This document shows, in pieces, positions 24,820 through 35,302 of a stretch of DNA of 64,000 nt. This stretch comes from Bradysia coprophila (taxonomy: Eukaryota > Arthropoda > Insecta > Diptera > Sciaridae), in NCBI RefSeq assembly GCF_014529535.1, contig NW_023503376.1, positions 6,335,716 to 6,399,715 on the forward strand. The letters are read 5' to 3'. A model generated the notes under the pieces. The model was not told the DNA's origin, searched no databases, and saw only the letters and a program-made list of their open reading frames with translations. How positions within the stretch are numbered: the first letter of the stretch is position 1; each line of letters begins with the position of its first letter. A program made the translations under genes and the position numbers.

Positions 24820-25980
24820 TAACATTTTCATTTTTAATTTGTTTTTTTTTGTCTAAATTGTATATGAAAGATCGTCTTTCGATTAGGTGTTTATTGAACA
24901 AGTTCAATCGACCATTACGCTATGTTCGAACCGTAATTAGTTTCATCAATGTCCCCAGCAATCTGTAAATTCAGGTGGTTTCAGCGACGCTGCTGATTTT
25001 GTTGTTAGTTTTGAGCTACTGCAGACCTCTTTATCGCTAAAAATTTAATCAAAAGCTTTGAAATTCACTAGATGGCTGAACTGCTACAGTACTAATGAGA
25101 CAGTGTTATCTATTGACCTTACGGCAAACTCTGGGATACCAAGAGAGTTGAATAACAGACACGATTTGTCATTTTGTCATTTGTTATCGATGACGAAGAC
25201 AAAAATAAGCGATAAGGTCAGGCAAGTGTTTTGCTCCAAAGAACAACTAATGCAGTACAAGATTCGCTATTTGATACTAAAACAATAGAAGTAGCAGATT
25301 TAATGCTTGTCCGTCATGTATGTACAAGGTTGAACCTTACAGAATAGAATTTTAATGAGTGATGATGAACAGGTGCTCACTAGAGACAATTATTTAATTT
25401 ACTTTAATTAACAAAAATTTTTGGATCAGTTGTAAAGTAACAAAATTTTTGCTAAATGCGTTTGTCGCTACTGGTTTATAAGTCTCAGCTGGTTTGATTT
25501 TATCAGAAATGAACCTCGATTAGATCATTCCCTTCTATCATTAACCAAGTTTCCTCCGTTCATCCATAATTACCAATATCATGAAGAAAATGTTCACTCT
25601 CCTTACAACCGAAAAAGAACTCTACTAAAACATTACAAATCTCATAAGATTAACTCCCCCAAGAAACCCCTGCGGTAACTAATTCGCTAACCTATTACTT
25701 CCTGCTATTGACTCCAGAAAATTAAGTTTAAAAAACACAGCACACACATCCACAACCAATTTATTATTCAATTTCCCGTGCTCTTACAGTTTCTTTACAT
25801 TTCATTCCAAGCCCCCTCCCTGTATCAAAATCGTTGACGTTGTGATATAACATGGAGATTGAACTTCTTTCGATACTTTAACCTTTCTTAAAACTTTTTA
25901 ATAAAACGACAGTAAGTAAATAATCGCAACCCGTATCTACACAATAGAAATGTATCGATTTGACTTTTGTTCTGTATTAT
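24820..25980. other. Intergenic, nothing recognised
   Basis: AT-rich. A partial copy of the dispersed GTTATCGA... AAAATAAGCGATAA repeat is at about 25180-25225. No gene. Confidence 0.45.
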
Positions 25981-25984
25981 GCCA

Positions 25985-26494
25985 TCAACGATAATGTCTC
26001 AGTTTGCCATTTTCTGTAACATATGAATCCGTTGAACTAATATTACCAATTTCATCCGACAAAAAATTTACCCTCCATTCACATGGTACATTGTCCCCGA
26101 ACAAAACCCAATCTTTGTAATAATTAAACTCATCATAGCCAAAGGATATTCCATGTCAAACAATATCATCCCCCCGCACATAAATCCACATATTATTTAA
26201 TATCATACCATGGAAGAGGACGTAACAATTCCATAAAAAGAGAAAAGACCAATTTAATAAAGTAAAAGATTCTGCTACCCCATCATAACATTTTGATATA
26301 TCCGAAACATTCTGGGGGAGCTTATTGAACATATGTAATTTAGATATGGAAGAAGACGAAATGGAAAAGAAAAATGTTGGGAAAAATAAAAGAAAATTCT
26401 TGAAAATATTTTTTTTTTGTTTTCCGTCTCTGAAGTGATCTGTCTGCCGTAACAGAAAATTATATAATGGGCTTAGGAATTCCTTATGATTCAT
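25985..26494 (-). pseudogene. Coding-like relic of unknown origin
   Basis: Two consecutive minus-strand frames in the same phase, separated by one TGA (26156-26158). The upstream part contains LHMFNKLPQNVSD, reminiscent of the C-terminal end of non-LTR reverse transcriptases (FNxLPxxI). The downstream 56 codons (25985-26155) read like ordinary protein: GISFGYDEFNYYKDWVLFG, then CEWRVNFLSDEIGN. The family is not recognised. It could be a decayed retroelement or a host gene with a premature stop; splice sites that would bypass the TGA were not found. Confidence 0.3.
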
Positions 26495-27232
26495 TCATCA
26501 TATCCGGAGTGGGTTTTTATTAGGGTTGTTGGGCTAATGTTCTTTCCTTTTTGAATAGAATTAAATTAATTTTGCAAATATTATTTGAGTGTACCTGGAG
26601 GTAACTCGAGCCGTATATTAATAATATACACATTCGTGCATACATTAGGGTGCCTTAAAAGGAAAATACCGGTTGATTGAGGCAACGTTTAGAAAGTAAT
26701 TCATTGAGTAGCAAGCGTCAAGAAATTCCGAATTGTTTGCATTTTACATTAGTTAGTATTGATGGTATACTTTCGTTACCAATTACAATTGCTTCCTTTG
26801 TAATTAGTTGATGTGTTTTTTTCCTATCCCATCATTAAATTAATTACGATGAACATACACTCGAACTTAAGTTTTTTTCTTTCAATTAGACATCGCTTTA
26901 ATGAATAAAAACAATTACATTAATGTCAATACAAGTGTACATTAAGAAAGACCAACCAGCCAACCGTTTGAGTTAATAATTTTTCTTTGTTATTACCAAC
27001 AAAAACTTACACAAGTCAGGAAAGCAGGGATGTTTACTATCGATACAATCCAATTAGATTGTATACGGTGCCATCTAGTTCTTTACCGGAGAACAATCCG
27101 AATCGTGTCTTCGGTAACAAAAGAAAGAATTAATTTCGTGACCATAATAGTTATTTATGCCACCATAGAGAGAGAAATACTTTATTAGGCACTAGAGGTG
27201 TAGATTCTGGCTCGAGTTAGGCAGGATGTGAT

Positions 27233-27569
27233 TAGGCATGGGCGATAATGATAATGATTATCGATAATTATCGACTTTCTTTATCGAAAATTATCAAAAA
27301 AATATCGATAATCGATAATTATTGATATTTTGATAATTATCAAGATATCGATAATTCGATACATCGATATTTCGGTCCGAAAATCCGATATTTATCGATA
27401 TATTCCGATATATCGGTATAGTATCATGAATTTTCGGATAAATATCAAAATATCGATATTTTGATAATTATCGATAATTATTAAATTATCGATAACGATA
27501 TGATTAATCGACTATCGATAATTTCTTTCGATTGATATTATCGATAATTTTGAACGCCTCCCATCCCTA
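27233..27569. mobile_element. hAT-type MITE 2, filled with TATCGATA motifs
   Basis: 337 bp, ends TAGGCATGGGCG and CGCCTCCCATCCCTA, flanked by a perfect 8-bp duplication GATGTGAT (27225-27232 and 27570-27577). The interior is an almost unbroken array of short palindromic ATCGATAATTATCGAT/ATATCGATAT units. No coding capacity. Confidence 0.88.
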
Positions 27570-27989
27570 GATGTGATAATATGCGTCGTGTGCCTATATA
27601 GTATTTTATCTCCGAGTCACAATTGCATACAATGTTTTTATCAATAAAAACAACGGAGGTCCTACTTTTCGTCACTGAGGTGAGAAAGAAGTGCGAATTG
27701 ATGTGTCTACCATCCTATGCCTTAAAAAGCATTTATCACTCAGTGGCATAAATACCTATTTTTGGAGGTATAACAATTGGATGTCGAATTTTGTAGAATT
27801 TGGTTGATAATTTTGTCATTATCCGCTCAACGTAGTCATATACATAATGTGTTGAAGTAAAAGATTTTGAAACAAAAATCGAATTAAGTTATTGACTCGA
27901 TGGTTATATGTTATAAGTTATATGTTTTGCACGGCGAAACGATACATTTGTTGAACAAATAAGACTTAAGAGGCATCGGTGCTTTTATT

Positions 27990-28450
27990 TGTTGAAAAGC
28001 ATACATCTGGGTGTTTTTTGAATACTGGAGTTTAGTTAAGAGGCACCGACACTTTCGTGAAAAGCCTACATTAGGGCGATTTTTAAATACTGGTTTTTAG
28101 TTTACTTTTGATGATATCTTTCCACCAGAATCCTTTTTCAAAAATGTACGACCGCGATTCCGACCACGAATGTGTTAGCTTTCAATTTCAACAGAAAATA
28201 GATTTGGTTGTAGCAGTTTGACTAGCTCTGAGAACAATGAGCAGTTTATGAAAATTTCGTTAAACTGCTCACTTTCCTAAGAGCTAAACGACTACAACCA
28301 AAACTAATTTTTGATTAAAGCTAACACATTCGTGGTGGTTATTGCGGTTGTACATTTGTCAAAAAGGATTCTGATGAAAATATATCATCAAAAATGAAAT
28401 ACGAGACGTGCAAATGTCGGCTACAATTTTAGCTAAGTACCGATGCATCT
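27990..28450. mobile_element. Foldback element family A, copy 2
   Basis: Arms about 28060-28245 and 28255-28440 mirror each other (TGATGATATCTTTCCACCAG, CCGACCACGAATGTGTTAGC, GAGCTCTGAG-type core) around an AAACTGCTCA centre. Homologous to 12340-13010 but without the nested MITE. Confidence 0.65.
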
Positions 28451-29990
28451 TAATTTCGTTGGTGTTATTTAAATAGCAAGGCTACGTCTCCAAAATTTTC
28501 TAGCGTTGCAGACGTGACTTAAAAAACGCACAATTTATTGTCAATTGTTTTTTTTTACAAAGATGAGCATGACGCAAAATTAGAATTCCTTTTAAACCCG
28601 ACCCTAAACACTCATTCCACCTAAGACTTAAACCATGAAAATGTGAACTCTGAATCACGCGCCCTTTAACACAAACGTATGTGCACAATGCATATATGAA
28701 AGTACGTGAATACGTCGGATGTCGAAATAAATTACAATTCCACAAAACAAAATAACCGCAAACTTTTTCTTTACCATTTCGAACTGTATAACACATATCG
28801 TTCCATGACTCTTTCAATACAAAAAAATTTATCATTCAAGTGAATTGATTTTAATTTAAGATTTCTTTGTTCTTTTCTTTCTTCTGCTGCTGTTTTGTTC
28901 CTCTCTCCCATACCAGTTTTCAATCTTAATCTAAATAAATATCCATTCATTGGCGCCTTTAAGTCGACTATATTTTGACATGACTTTTTATTATTATATC
29001 GCCTTCATCTACCATACATAGTGGTGGTCTTATATTCGTATGGTGTATGAACTTTTAACATATGGATGGTTCATTTATCAGAAAGTTTTTATGGTTAAAT
29101 TCTGCCATATGAAGATATATTTGATTAAAAATTTATGGAATTTTTAAAACTTTACGGTGTTATGAAGTTGTGTTCTGATGGGCATGTTTCAATTGAACAT
29201 ATTTTTAGGCGTCGAAATATTGTCGTAATTTTTTATTGTTTTTTGTTACACGAAAGTTTTACGGTTTTGGATGTTTAATCGATGGTTATATCATCTCTTC
29301 TGATGGTCCAAAAAGAGGTGAGGAAGAGTTTACAATTTTATGGATAGATATGGTTTTTTGATTTGAAACTTTGCTTTTAATGTTAATTAATTAGCTTCAC
29401 AAAGGACACCATCCTATGCGATAGCCGAGATTAACATTTAGTTTCTTTGAAGTTTTTAATAATATTTTTGATATTTACATTTCAGAAAAATGATCTCAGT
29501 TAATATCCTGGAGTAATCATGTGTTATCGACAACAACGGCAAAAATAAGCGATAAAATCTAGTCAACGCGACATTTTTTTTTTGGAAAATGGTATGTTAA
29601 AACGGACGAAATAAATGATTTCGTATCAAGCACCTTCATTAAAATAAAAGTCAAAGAAGAGGCGAAGCCGAGGTTGACATGAAATCGTTTGTTTTGTATT
29701 ATTTTGTATTAATAAAAATGAATTATTTGTTGTGGCTTAAGGGTTTCTAAAAAGATTATATAATTACCCAACAGAAAATAAGTTCGCAAAGATCACATAA
29801 TACTTCGCTGCTATAAGGAATTGTTATTTCTTGGTCATCTCGATTTTTCCTGTAGCCAACGTAACATGACTGGTACTCTAAATAGGGTACTAAAACTTGA
29901 AAGTGTGTTACGCGTGTGTTACGTGTGTTAAATACGTTTTTTTTGGACTTTTTGGAATCAACAATCAATGTATAGAATACAAAAAGGTCA
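28451..29990. other. Intergenic with dispersed repeats
   Basis: A fuller copy of the dispersed repeat (GTTATCGACAACAACGG at 29522, ACGAAATAAATGATTTCG at 29610) ends in a hairpin-like GAGGCGAAGCCGAGG. The motif TACTCTAAATAGGGTAC (29875-29895) recurs inverted at 45888-45908. No gene. Confidence 0.45.
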
Positions 29991-29999
29991 TTCCCATTG

Positions 30000-31215
30000 T
30001 TCCGATTTTGTTCCTGCCGATATTGTGAAACGGAGAGTAAAGTGGAGAGAGAAAAATTTGTCATTTATCATTCGCTCCGACTGGCAATGGCGTCAAAATG
30101 CTATAAGTGCGATTGTTCGATTACTAATTCGGACTTTGTTTCATGCGCCGGAATTTGTCAACAACTATTTCATATCAAATGCGTTGGTGTACACAAATCA
30201 ATGCTGAATGCTGTCAATACGTGTCCTAATATTCATTGGTTCTGCCATGACTGCAACAGTGGAAACAGAAACATTGCTGCATCGGTAGATCGAATCAATG
30301 AGTCAATTGGCTTATTGACAAAATCACTGTCTGGCGATCTGGTTGAATTTGTTCACGGCTTTCAGTCCTTGACTGAAAATGTTATGTCGACAATTGGTGC
30401 AGCGGTTGCAACGAATTCCACGAATTTCATCACACCATCAGCGAATGATTGTTCAGACGAAGGGATTGTTCGTTCGTTCAACAGTAGTCCAGTGTCAGAG
30501 CTTGAGCATCAGTCGTCATGTGTTGGAAATATGGTGAAATCGCATGACGTTCCCCATTGTGATCGTGAATCTTATAAGAGCGTTGTTGTTTCGAATATTG
30601 GAAAGGATGTCTCTGCCGATTACTTGACCGAATATTTAGTTGATAAGCTGAACTTCGTCAGAGGGAAGACTCGTGTGTCGCTTCTGTTACCCGCTGGTAA
30701 AAGTATAGACGGCTTGAACTTTTTCCAATACAAAATAACTGTTCCCGAAGACAAATATAGCGTAATAATGTGTCCGAATTCTTGGCCGCCTGACGTTTGT
30801 GTTCGAGATTTTTTTCATAAGCGAAAGATCGACGTTGTGCCGAAGCGAAAGTTTATAGACCAATAATTCTTGATACCAAAACCTTGAGCTCATCATGTTA
30901 CATTTTTGAATTTACAGTGAAGAACTTTAAATTGACCTGAGTTGCTTTTGTTTTTGTGCTTTGTGAAATTAGGCTCTCATTATGTATGCTGTAGTATTTT
31001 TGTTTTTGCAAAATATGAACTGAAACTGAGAAATTTTGTACTTGATTACTTTTTTGGAAACGATATGTCTTTTGATTTTGTTATTGTTATTGTTCATTTA
31101 GTCATTTTGAGGCTGTGCTCTAATTTAAGTGTTCATTGTGTGTTTAAATGATGTAAATAGTTGAGATGTCGTCAGCCAGTTAGCTTTTTGCCGTTGGCTC
31201 AGAAATAAATAAATA
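30000..31215 (+). mobile_element. Non-LTR retroelement derivative: ORF1 plus 3' UTR, no ORF2
   Basis: ORF1 (30087-30866) is followed by only about 350 bp of AT-rich sequence and then a hairpin GCCAGTTAGC...GTTGGC and an (AAAT)n tail (31203-31215), the usual 3' end of CR1/L2/Jockey-like elements. No endonuclease or RT sequence lies between. The 5' boundary is estimated; target duplications were not found. Confidence 0.55.
30087..30866 (+). CDS. Retroelement ORF1 protein with N-terminal PHD-like zinc finger
   Basis: 259 residues from ATG 30087 (MASKCYKCDC); an upstream in-frame ATG at 29997 also exists but is less likely. Residues about 5-54 form a C4-H-C3 finger: CYKC, C..C, then FHIKC and WFCHDC. 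This layout is typical of PHD-finger ORF1 proteins of insect non-LTR elements. A helical middle (ASVDRINESIGLLTK) and a C-terminal half with VVVSNIGKD, VSLLLPAG and YKITVP look like the compact RRM-like/C-terminal domain of such ORF1s. ORF1 proteins bind element RNA and chaperone retrotransposition in cis. The frame is fully intact although the element lacks ORF2, so it may be trans-mobilised or host-retained. Confidence 0.65.
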   Translation: MASKCYKCDCSITNSDFVSCAGICQQLFHIKCVGVHKSMLNAVNTCPNIHWFCHDCNSGNRNIAASVDRINESIGLLTKSLSGDLVEFVHGFQSLTENVMSTIGAAVATNSTNFITPSANDCSDEGIVRSFNSSPVSELEHQSSCVGNMVKSHDVPHCDRESYKSVVVSNIGKDVSADYLTEYLVDKLNFVRGKTRVSLLLPAGKSIDGLNFFQYKITVPEDKYSVIMCPNSWPPDVCVRDFFHKRKIDVVPKRKFIDQ

Positions 31216-31615
31216 ATTCAAGAGATTTGAATTCTGAAAATATTGTTCGTGTGATGTGACAGAAGTGGCCGACTTGTCAACAGCGTCAATCATTGAGAGT
31301 CCTGTGAAATAATGTTCAAATCCACAATCTCTACTCACAAATTCACTTGTGTGTTTTTGAGCAACTTGTAACGGCAACTGTTTCTCGACAGATGGAGTTG
31401 CATACCCTGCCTTCGGCTCGGGTATACAAACTCTACACTAGTCCAAAAGACAGTTACCGAAGGTTGTTCTTCGAAAATACTCTTGTGAGTTTGCTCTGAT
31501 CTCAGAATTGTTACCTTGTGTAATGAATTACTTTCTCAGCATCCAATGTAATCTACATTCTTTTCCTCCTATAGAGCAAGTTAAAAGAATAATGAGTAAG
31601 AAGTTACTTAAAAAA
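31216..31615. other. Spacer between ORF1 element and Helentron-like element
   Basis: Contains a hairpin around 31390-31430 (GTTGCATACCC ... GGGTATAC with loop TGCCTTCGGCTC). No gene. Confidence 0.45.
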
Positions 31616-31919
31616 TTATTCCCTTGACTGTAAGTCATGGGCTTTACGAAAACAAATACACCGTACATAACACGTTCACTATGATTAAAAATGTATGGAA
31701 ATGTGATGAAAAAACGTTAAATGTATAATTTTGTGCCCTTTGTTAACACGATAACTTGAGTAAATCTCAACCGATTTTCAAAAACTTTTTAGCCCCGTAC
31801 GAAGTACAAAGGGGCTTATAGGATTACGATGCCGTGTGTAATTGATGGAATTCGAAGCAGACGGTAAGGGCAAAGTGTTTGCCTATGTTCATAGATGACG
31901 AATCTGCAATAAAAATTTT

Positions 31920-31982
31920 GTCTGTCCGTCTGTCCGTCTGTCCGTCTGTCCGTCTGTCCGTCTGTCCGTCTGTCCGTCTGTC
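31920..31982. repeat. (GTCTGTCC)n microsatellite
   Basis: Nearly pure eightfold array. Same position and unit as at 7725-7790. Confidence 0.9.
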
Positions 31983-32270
31983 ACGTCGATATCTTGAGTA
32001 AATCAAATCAGATTTCAAAAATTTTTTTTTCCCTGAAAGATAGTCGAAATAGTGAGGCTAAGTTCGAAGATGGGCATATTCGGGTCGACCCTTCGTGAGT
32101 TAGGGCCACCTAAGTGATTTAAGGTCTTTTGGTGATATTTATGGCAAAATAAACGATGGAAATGTAAATGACACGGCAAATGATAGGTATTGTCAATACC
32201 AATCCAGGAAAAAAAAGTTTTTTAAAATCGGGTGAGTGGACCGTGAGTTAGGGCCTTAGAAGTGAAATGC

Positions 32271-33300
32271 TACTAGGGCCCTATGTGTATTTTACATAGA
32301 ACTCGAGTAAATTTCATTCGTTTTTCGTAATTTTTGTTTGATTTGGAAGGTAATCGAATGCCGAATAGAATGTTGTTGAAAAAAAATTAAATTTGGGTCC
32401 TTGGCCTAAGGCCGCTACTAGGGCCCTATGTGTATTTCACATATAACTCGAGCAAATTTCATCCGTTTTTCGTAATTTTTGTTTCATTTGGAAGGTAATC
32501 AAAGGCCGAATAGAATGTTGTTGAAAAAAAATTAAATTTGGGTCCTTGGACTAAGGCCACTACTAGGGCCCTATGTGTATTTTACATATAACTCGAGCAA
32601 ATATCATCCGTTTTTCGTAATTTTTGTTTCATTTGGGAGGTAATCGAATGCCGAATAGAATGTTGTTGAAAAAAAATTAAATTTGGGTCCTTGGCCTAAG
32701 GCCGCTACTAGGGCCCTATGTGTATTTCACATATAACTCGAGTAAATTTCATCCGTTTTTCGTAATTTTTGTTTCATTTGGAAGGTAATCAAAGGCCGAA
32801 TAGAATGTTGTTGAAAAAAAATTAAATTTGGGTCCTTGGACTAAGGCCACTACTAGGGCCCTATGTGTATTTTACATATAACTCGAGCAAATTTCATCCG
32901 TTTTTCGTAATTTTTGTTTCATTTGGAAGGTAATCAAAGGCCGAATAGAATGTAGTTGAAAAAAAATTTAAATTTGGGTCCTCGGACTGAGGCCGATACT
33001 AGGGCCCTATGTGTATTTTACATATAACTCGAGCAAATTTCATCCGTTTTTCGTAATTTTTGTTTCATTTGGAAGGTAATCAAAGGCCGAATAGAATGTT
33101 GTTGAAAAAAAATTTAATTTGGGTCCTTGGACTAAGGCCGTTACTATGGCCCTATGTGTATTTTACATATAACTCGAGCAAATTTCATCCGTTTTTCGTA
33201 ATTTTTGTTTCATTTGGAAGGTAATCAAAGGCCGAATAGAATGTAGTTGAAAAAAAAAATTTAATTTGGATCCTCGGACTGAGGCCGATACTAGGCCCTA
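32271..33300. repeat. 145-bp tandem repeat, seven units
   Basis: TACTAGGGCC starts recur at 32271, 32416, 32561, 32706, 32851, 32997, 33142 (with one G lost as TACTATGGCC) and 33289, a period of 145-147 bp. Units alternate GGCCTAAGGCCGC and GGACTAAGGCCAC, a higher-order two-unit pattern in the first five units. Confidence 0.95.
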
Positions 33301-33539
33301 TGTGTATTTATACTCAATAAATTTGAAAGGAACGTCGTACGGGGCTTCGTAATTGCGCTATGCGCAATTTCTAAGATGTACACATTACATAATAATTTTA
33401 CTTTAACTACTTTAACCGGCGCAATAGGCTTACGGTCAAAGTAGGGTGACAGACGCACTAGGGTCACATACGCAATAGATATACGGGTTTGTACGGGGCT
33501 CAGTCGCAGCAAACGCTCCGACTGTTCTGATGGCTCGTT

Positions 33540-34010
33540 TTTAATCGACGAAGTATTGAAATCCTTAGGTCAAGTTCGAAAATGGGCGGTATCGGTTCAA
33601 CCATCTGGTGGTAGTTCTCGAAAGAAGCCTTTTCTGCTCTTTGTTAACACGATAACTGGAGCAAAGTTCAACCGATTTTCAAAAACTTTTTTTTATTCGA
33701 CGAAGTATTGAAATCCTCAGGTCAAGTTCGAAAATGGGTGGTATCTGTTCAACCATCTGGTGGTATTTCTCGAAAGCAACTTTTTCTGCTCTTTGTTAAC
33801 ACGATAACTGGAGCAAAGTTCAACAGATTTTCAATTTTTTTTTTTTATTTGACGAAGTATTGAAATCCCCAGGTCAATTTCGAAAATGGGTGGCATTGGT
33901 TCAACCATCTGGGAGTAGTTCTAGAAAGAAGCCTTTTCTGCTCTTTTTTAACACATTAACTGGAGTAATTCTCAACCGATTTAAAAAAAATGTTTGGTGG
34001 AGAATTAATT
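33540..34010. repeat. 152-bp tandem repeat, about three units
   Basis: CTGCTCTTTGTTAACACGAT recurs at 33634, 33786 and 33938. Each unit also has ATTGAAATCCYNAGGTCAA and TCAACCATCTGG. Partial units lie at 31735-31790 and 34380-34470. Inside Helentron-like copy A. Confidence 0.85.
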
Positions 34011-34662
34011 CCTGAGGTTAGGTTCTAAGATAGATTATGTTGGTCTAACGAACAAGCTGATGTTGCTAACAGAATTTTTGTATCTATTTCAATAGTATTT
34101 TTCTTGTTATGTGACTTTGCCTTGTAAAAAAACCCGAATAAATAGAACAAAAATTAACGAGTGTGAAGTTTGCGGCCAGAGCGAAGCGAGGGCCGCAAAT
34201 CACACGAGTTTAAGTAACAGTTTGACAAATAGATACATTTTGTTGAACACATTCATTACATTGAAATGTCAACTTCAAGAAAAAAAAGTTTTTATCAATC
34301 TGTGATGAGTCTGTTCAATAAAAAGCATCTGCGTGTCACCGCCTTAGTGATCAAGTTAGAAGTGTCTTAACCTGTTCTTTCAGAACCTTGCGAGAATGGG
34401 TGGTGTCGGTTCAACCATCTGGGAGTAGTTCTAAAAAGAAGCCTGTTCTACTCTTTGTTAAAACAATCTGGAGTCTTGTTATTTGATTTTGCCTTGTAAA
34501 CAAAACCGAATAAACAGAACCAAAATTAAAGAGTGTGAAGTTTGCGGCCGGAGCGAAGCGATACGTCATTTTTTACCAGGGCATTTTATATACAAAGTTT
34601 TGAAGATTTTCAGTGAAACTAAACAGAATTAAATCATCAATGAGAGATTTATTAGACCGTTC

Positions 34663-34724
34663 TAGTAGTTCTTCTTCTAAATGCGCTTCTTCTTCTAAAT
34701 GCGTTTCTTCTTCTAAATGCGTTT
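34663..34724. repeat. 17-18-bp tandem repeat (TTCTTCTTCTAAATGCG)
   Basis: Three consecutive copies with single-base variation, near the 3' end of Helentron-like copy A. Confidence 0.85.
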
Positions 34725-35302
34725 TTGTGGCCATCAACATTCAAAATTACATTTAATTGAAATAAATCAATAAATCATTGTCAATAAAAATACTATTGAG
34801 AAGCTCAGACAAACAGTCAAGGGATCTGACCCACCCAACAGGTGGGACCTAGTTCAACTTTTAAGCTCTGATTTGTGCGCAGGACTTTCAGAACATACAT
34901 TTTGTTCCTCTTCTTTCCATAATTTGTGGTAGAACACCTTCTGTCTGCAGTCAGGTATAGAGATATATCTAAATCGATAAATGTATAGTATAGATGTATA
35001 GTGTTAAGTATAAACTTTAGTAACGTAACATCAAGTTGAAACCTCAAAGAGTTTGTATTGAAGTTGGAATGTCTGCATCTACATGCTAAGTCTCAGTGTA
35101 TTCCTTTTACCTCCTCAAAAATTTTACAATCGCAGCCGTTGACTAAATGAAATGAAATCCGAGCCTTGTTTGCCAATGGATAAATTTAATTTAAAATTGA
35201 TGACTCACAACTTTTACAAACGTCCTTCAATTATTTACTAAAATTGCACACACAAATCGAATTCAATTCAATGAATGCATACATCAAAACACATTTTCCA
35301 TC

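Larger units (their letters stand above)
31791..33525. mobile_element. Helentron-like element, family 1, nested
   Basis: It starts AGCCCCGTACGAAG; the inverse TCGTACGGGGCT is at 33335-33346, followed by hairpin ATTGCGCTATGCGCAAT. A second terminus GTACGGGGCT with hairpin AGTCGCAGC...GCTCCGACT is at 33494-33525, where the host repeat resumes. The first 200 bp carry the GTCY microsatellite; the body is seven 145-bp tandem repeats. It splits one unit of the host element's 152-bp repeat. Confidence 0.7.
31616..34853 (+). mobile_element. Helentron-like element, family 2, copy A (with nested family 1 element)
   Basis: The 5' end is TTATTCCCTTGACTG with a small hairpin; the 3' end is CAGTCAAGGGATCTGACCC, then hairpin CCCACCcaacaGGTGGG and ACCTAGT. 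The subterminal inverted repeat CCCTTGACTG/CAGTCAAGGG with a 3' stem-loop near CTAGT is Helentron/HINE architecture. Copies B (58868-60523) and C (37471-39374) share both ends. Inside are a nested family 1 element, a 152-bp tandem repeat (33540-34010) and hairpins with GAGCGAAGCGAG loops (34172). No Rep/helicase frame. Confidence 0.7.

Noticed and set aside
31824-32018. ORF with RRTDGQTD repeats (also 7696-7917)
   Set aside because: Translation of the GTCY microsatellite, not a protein.
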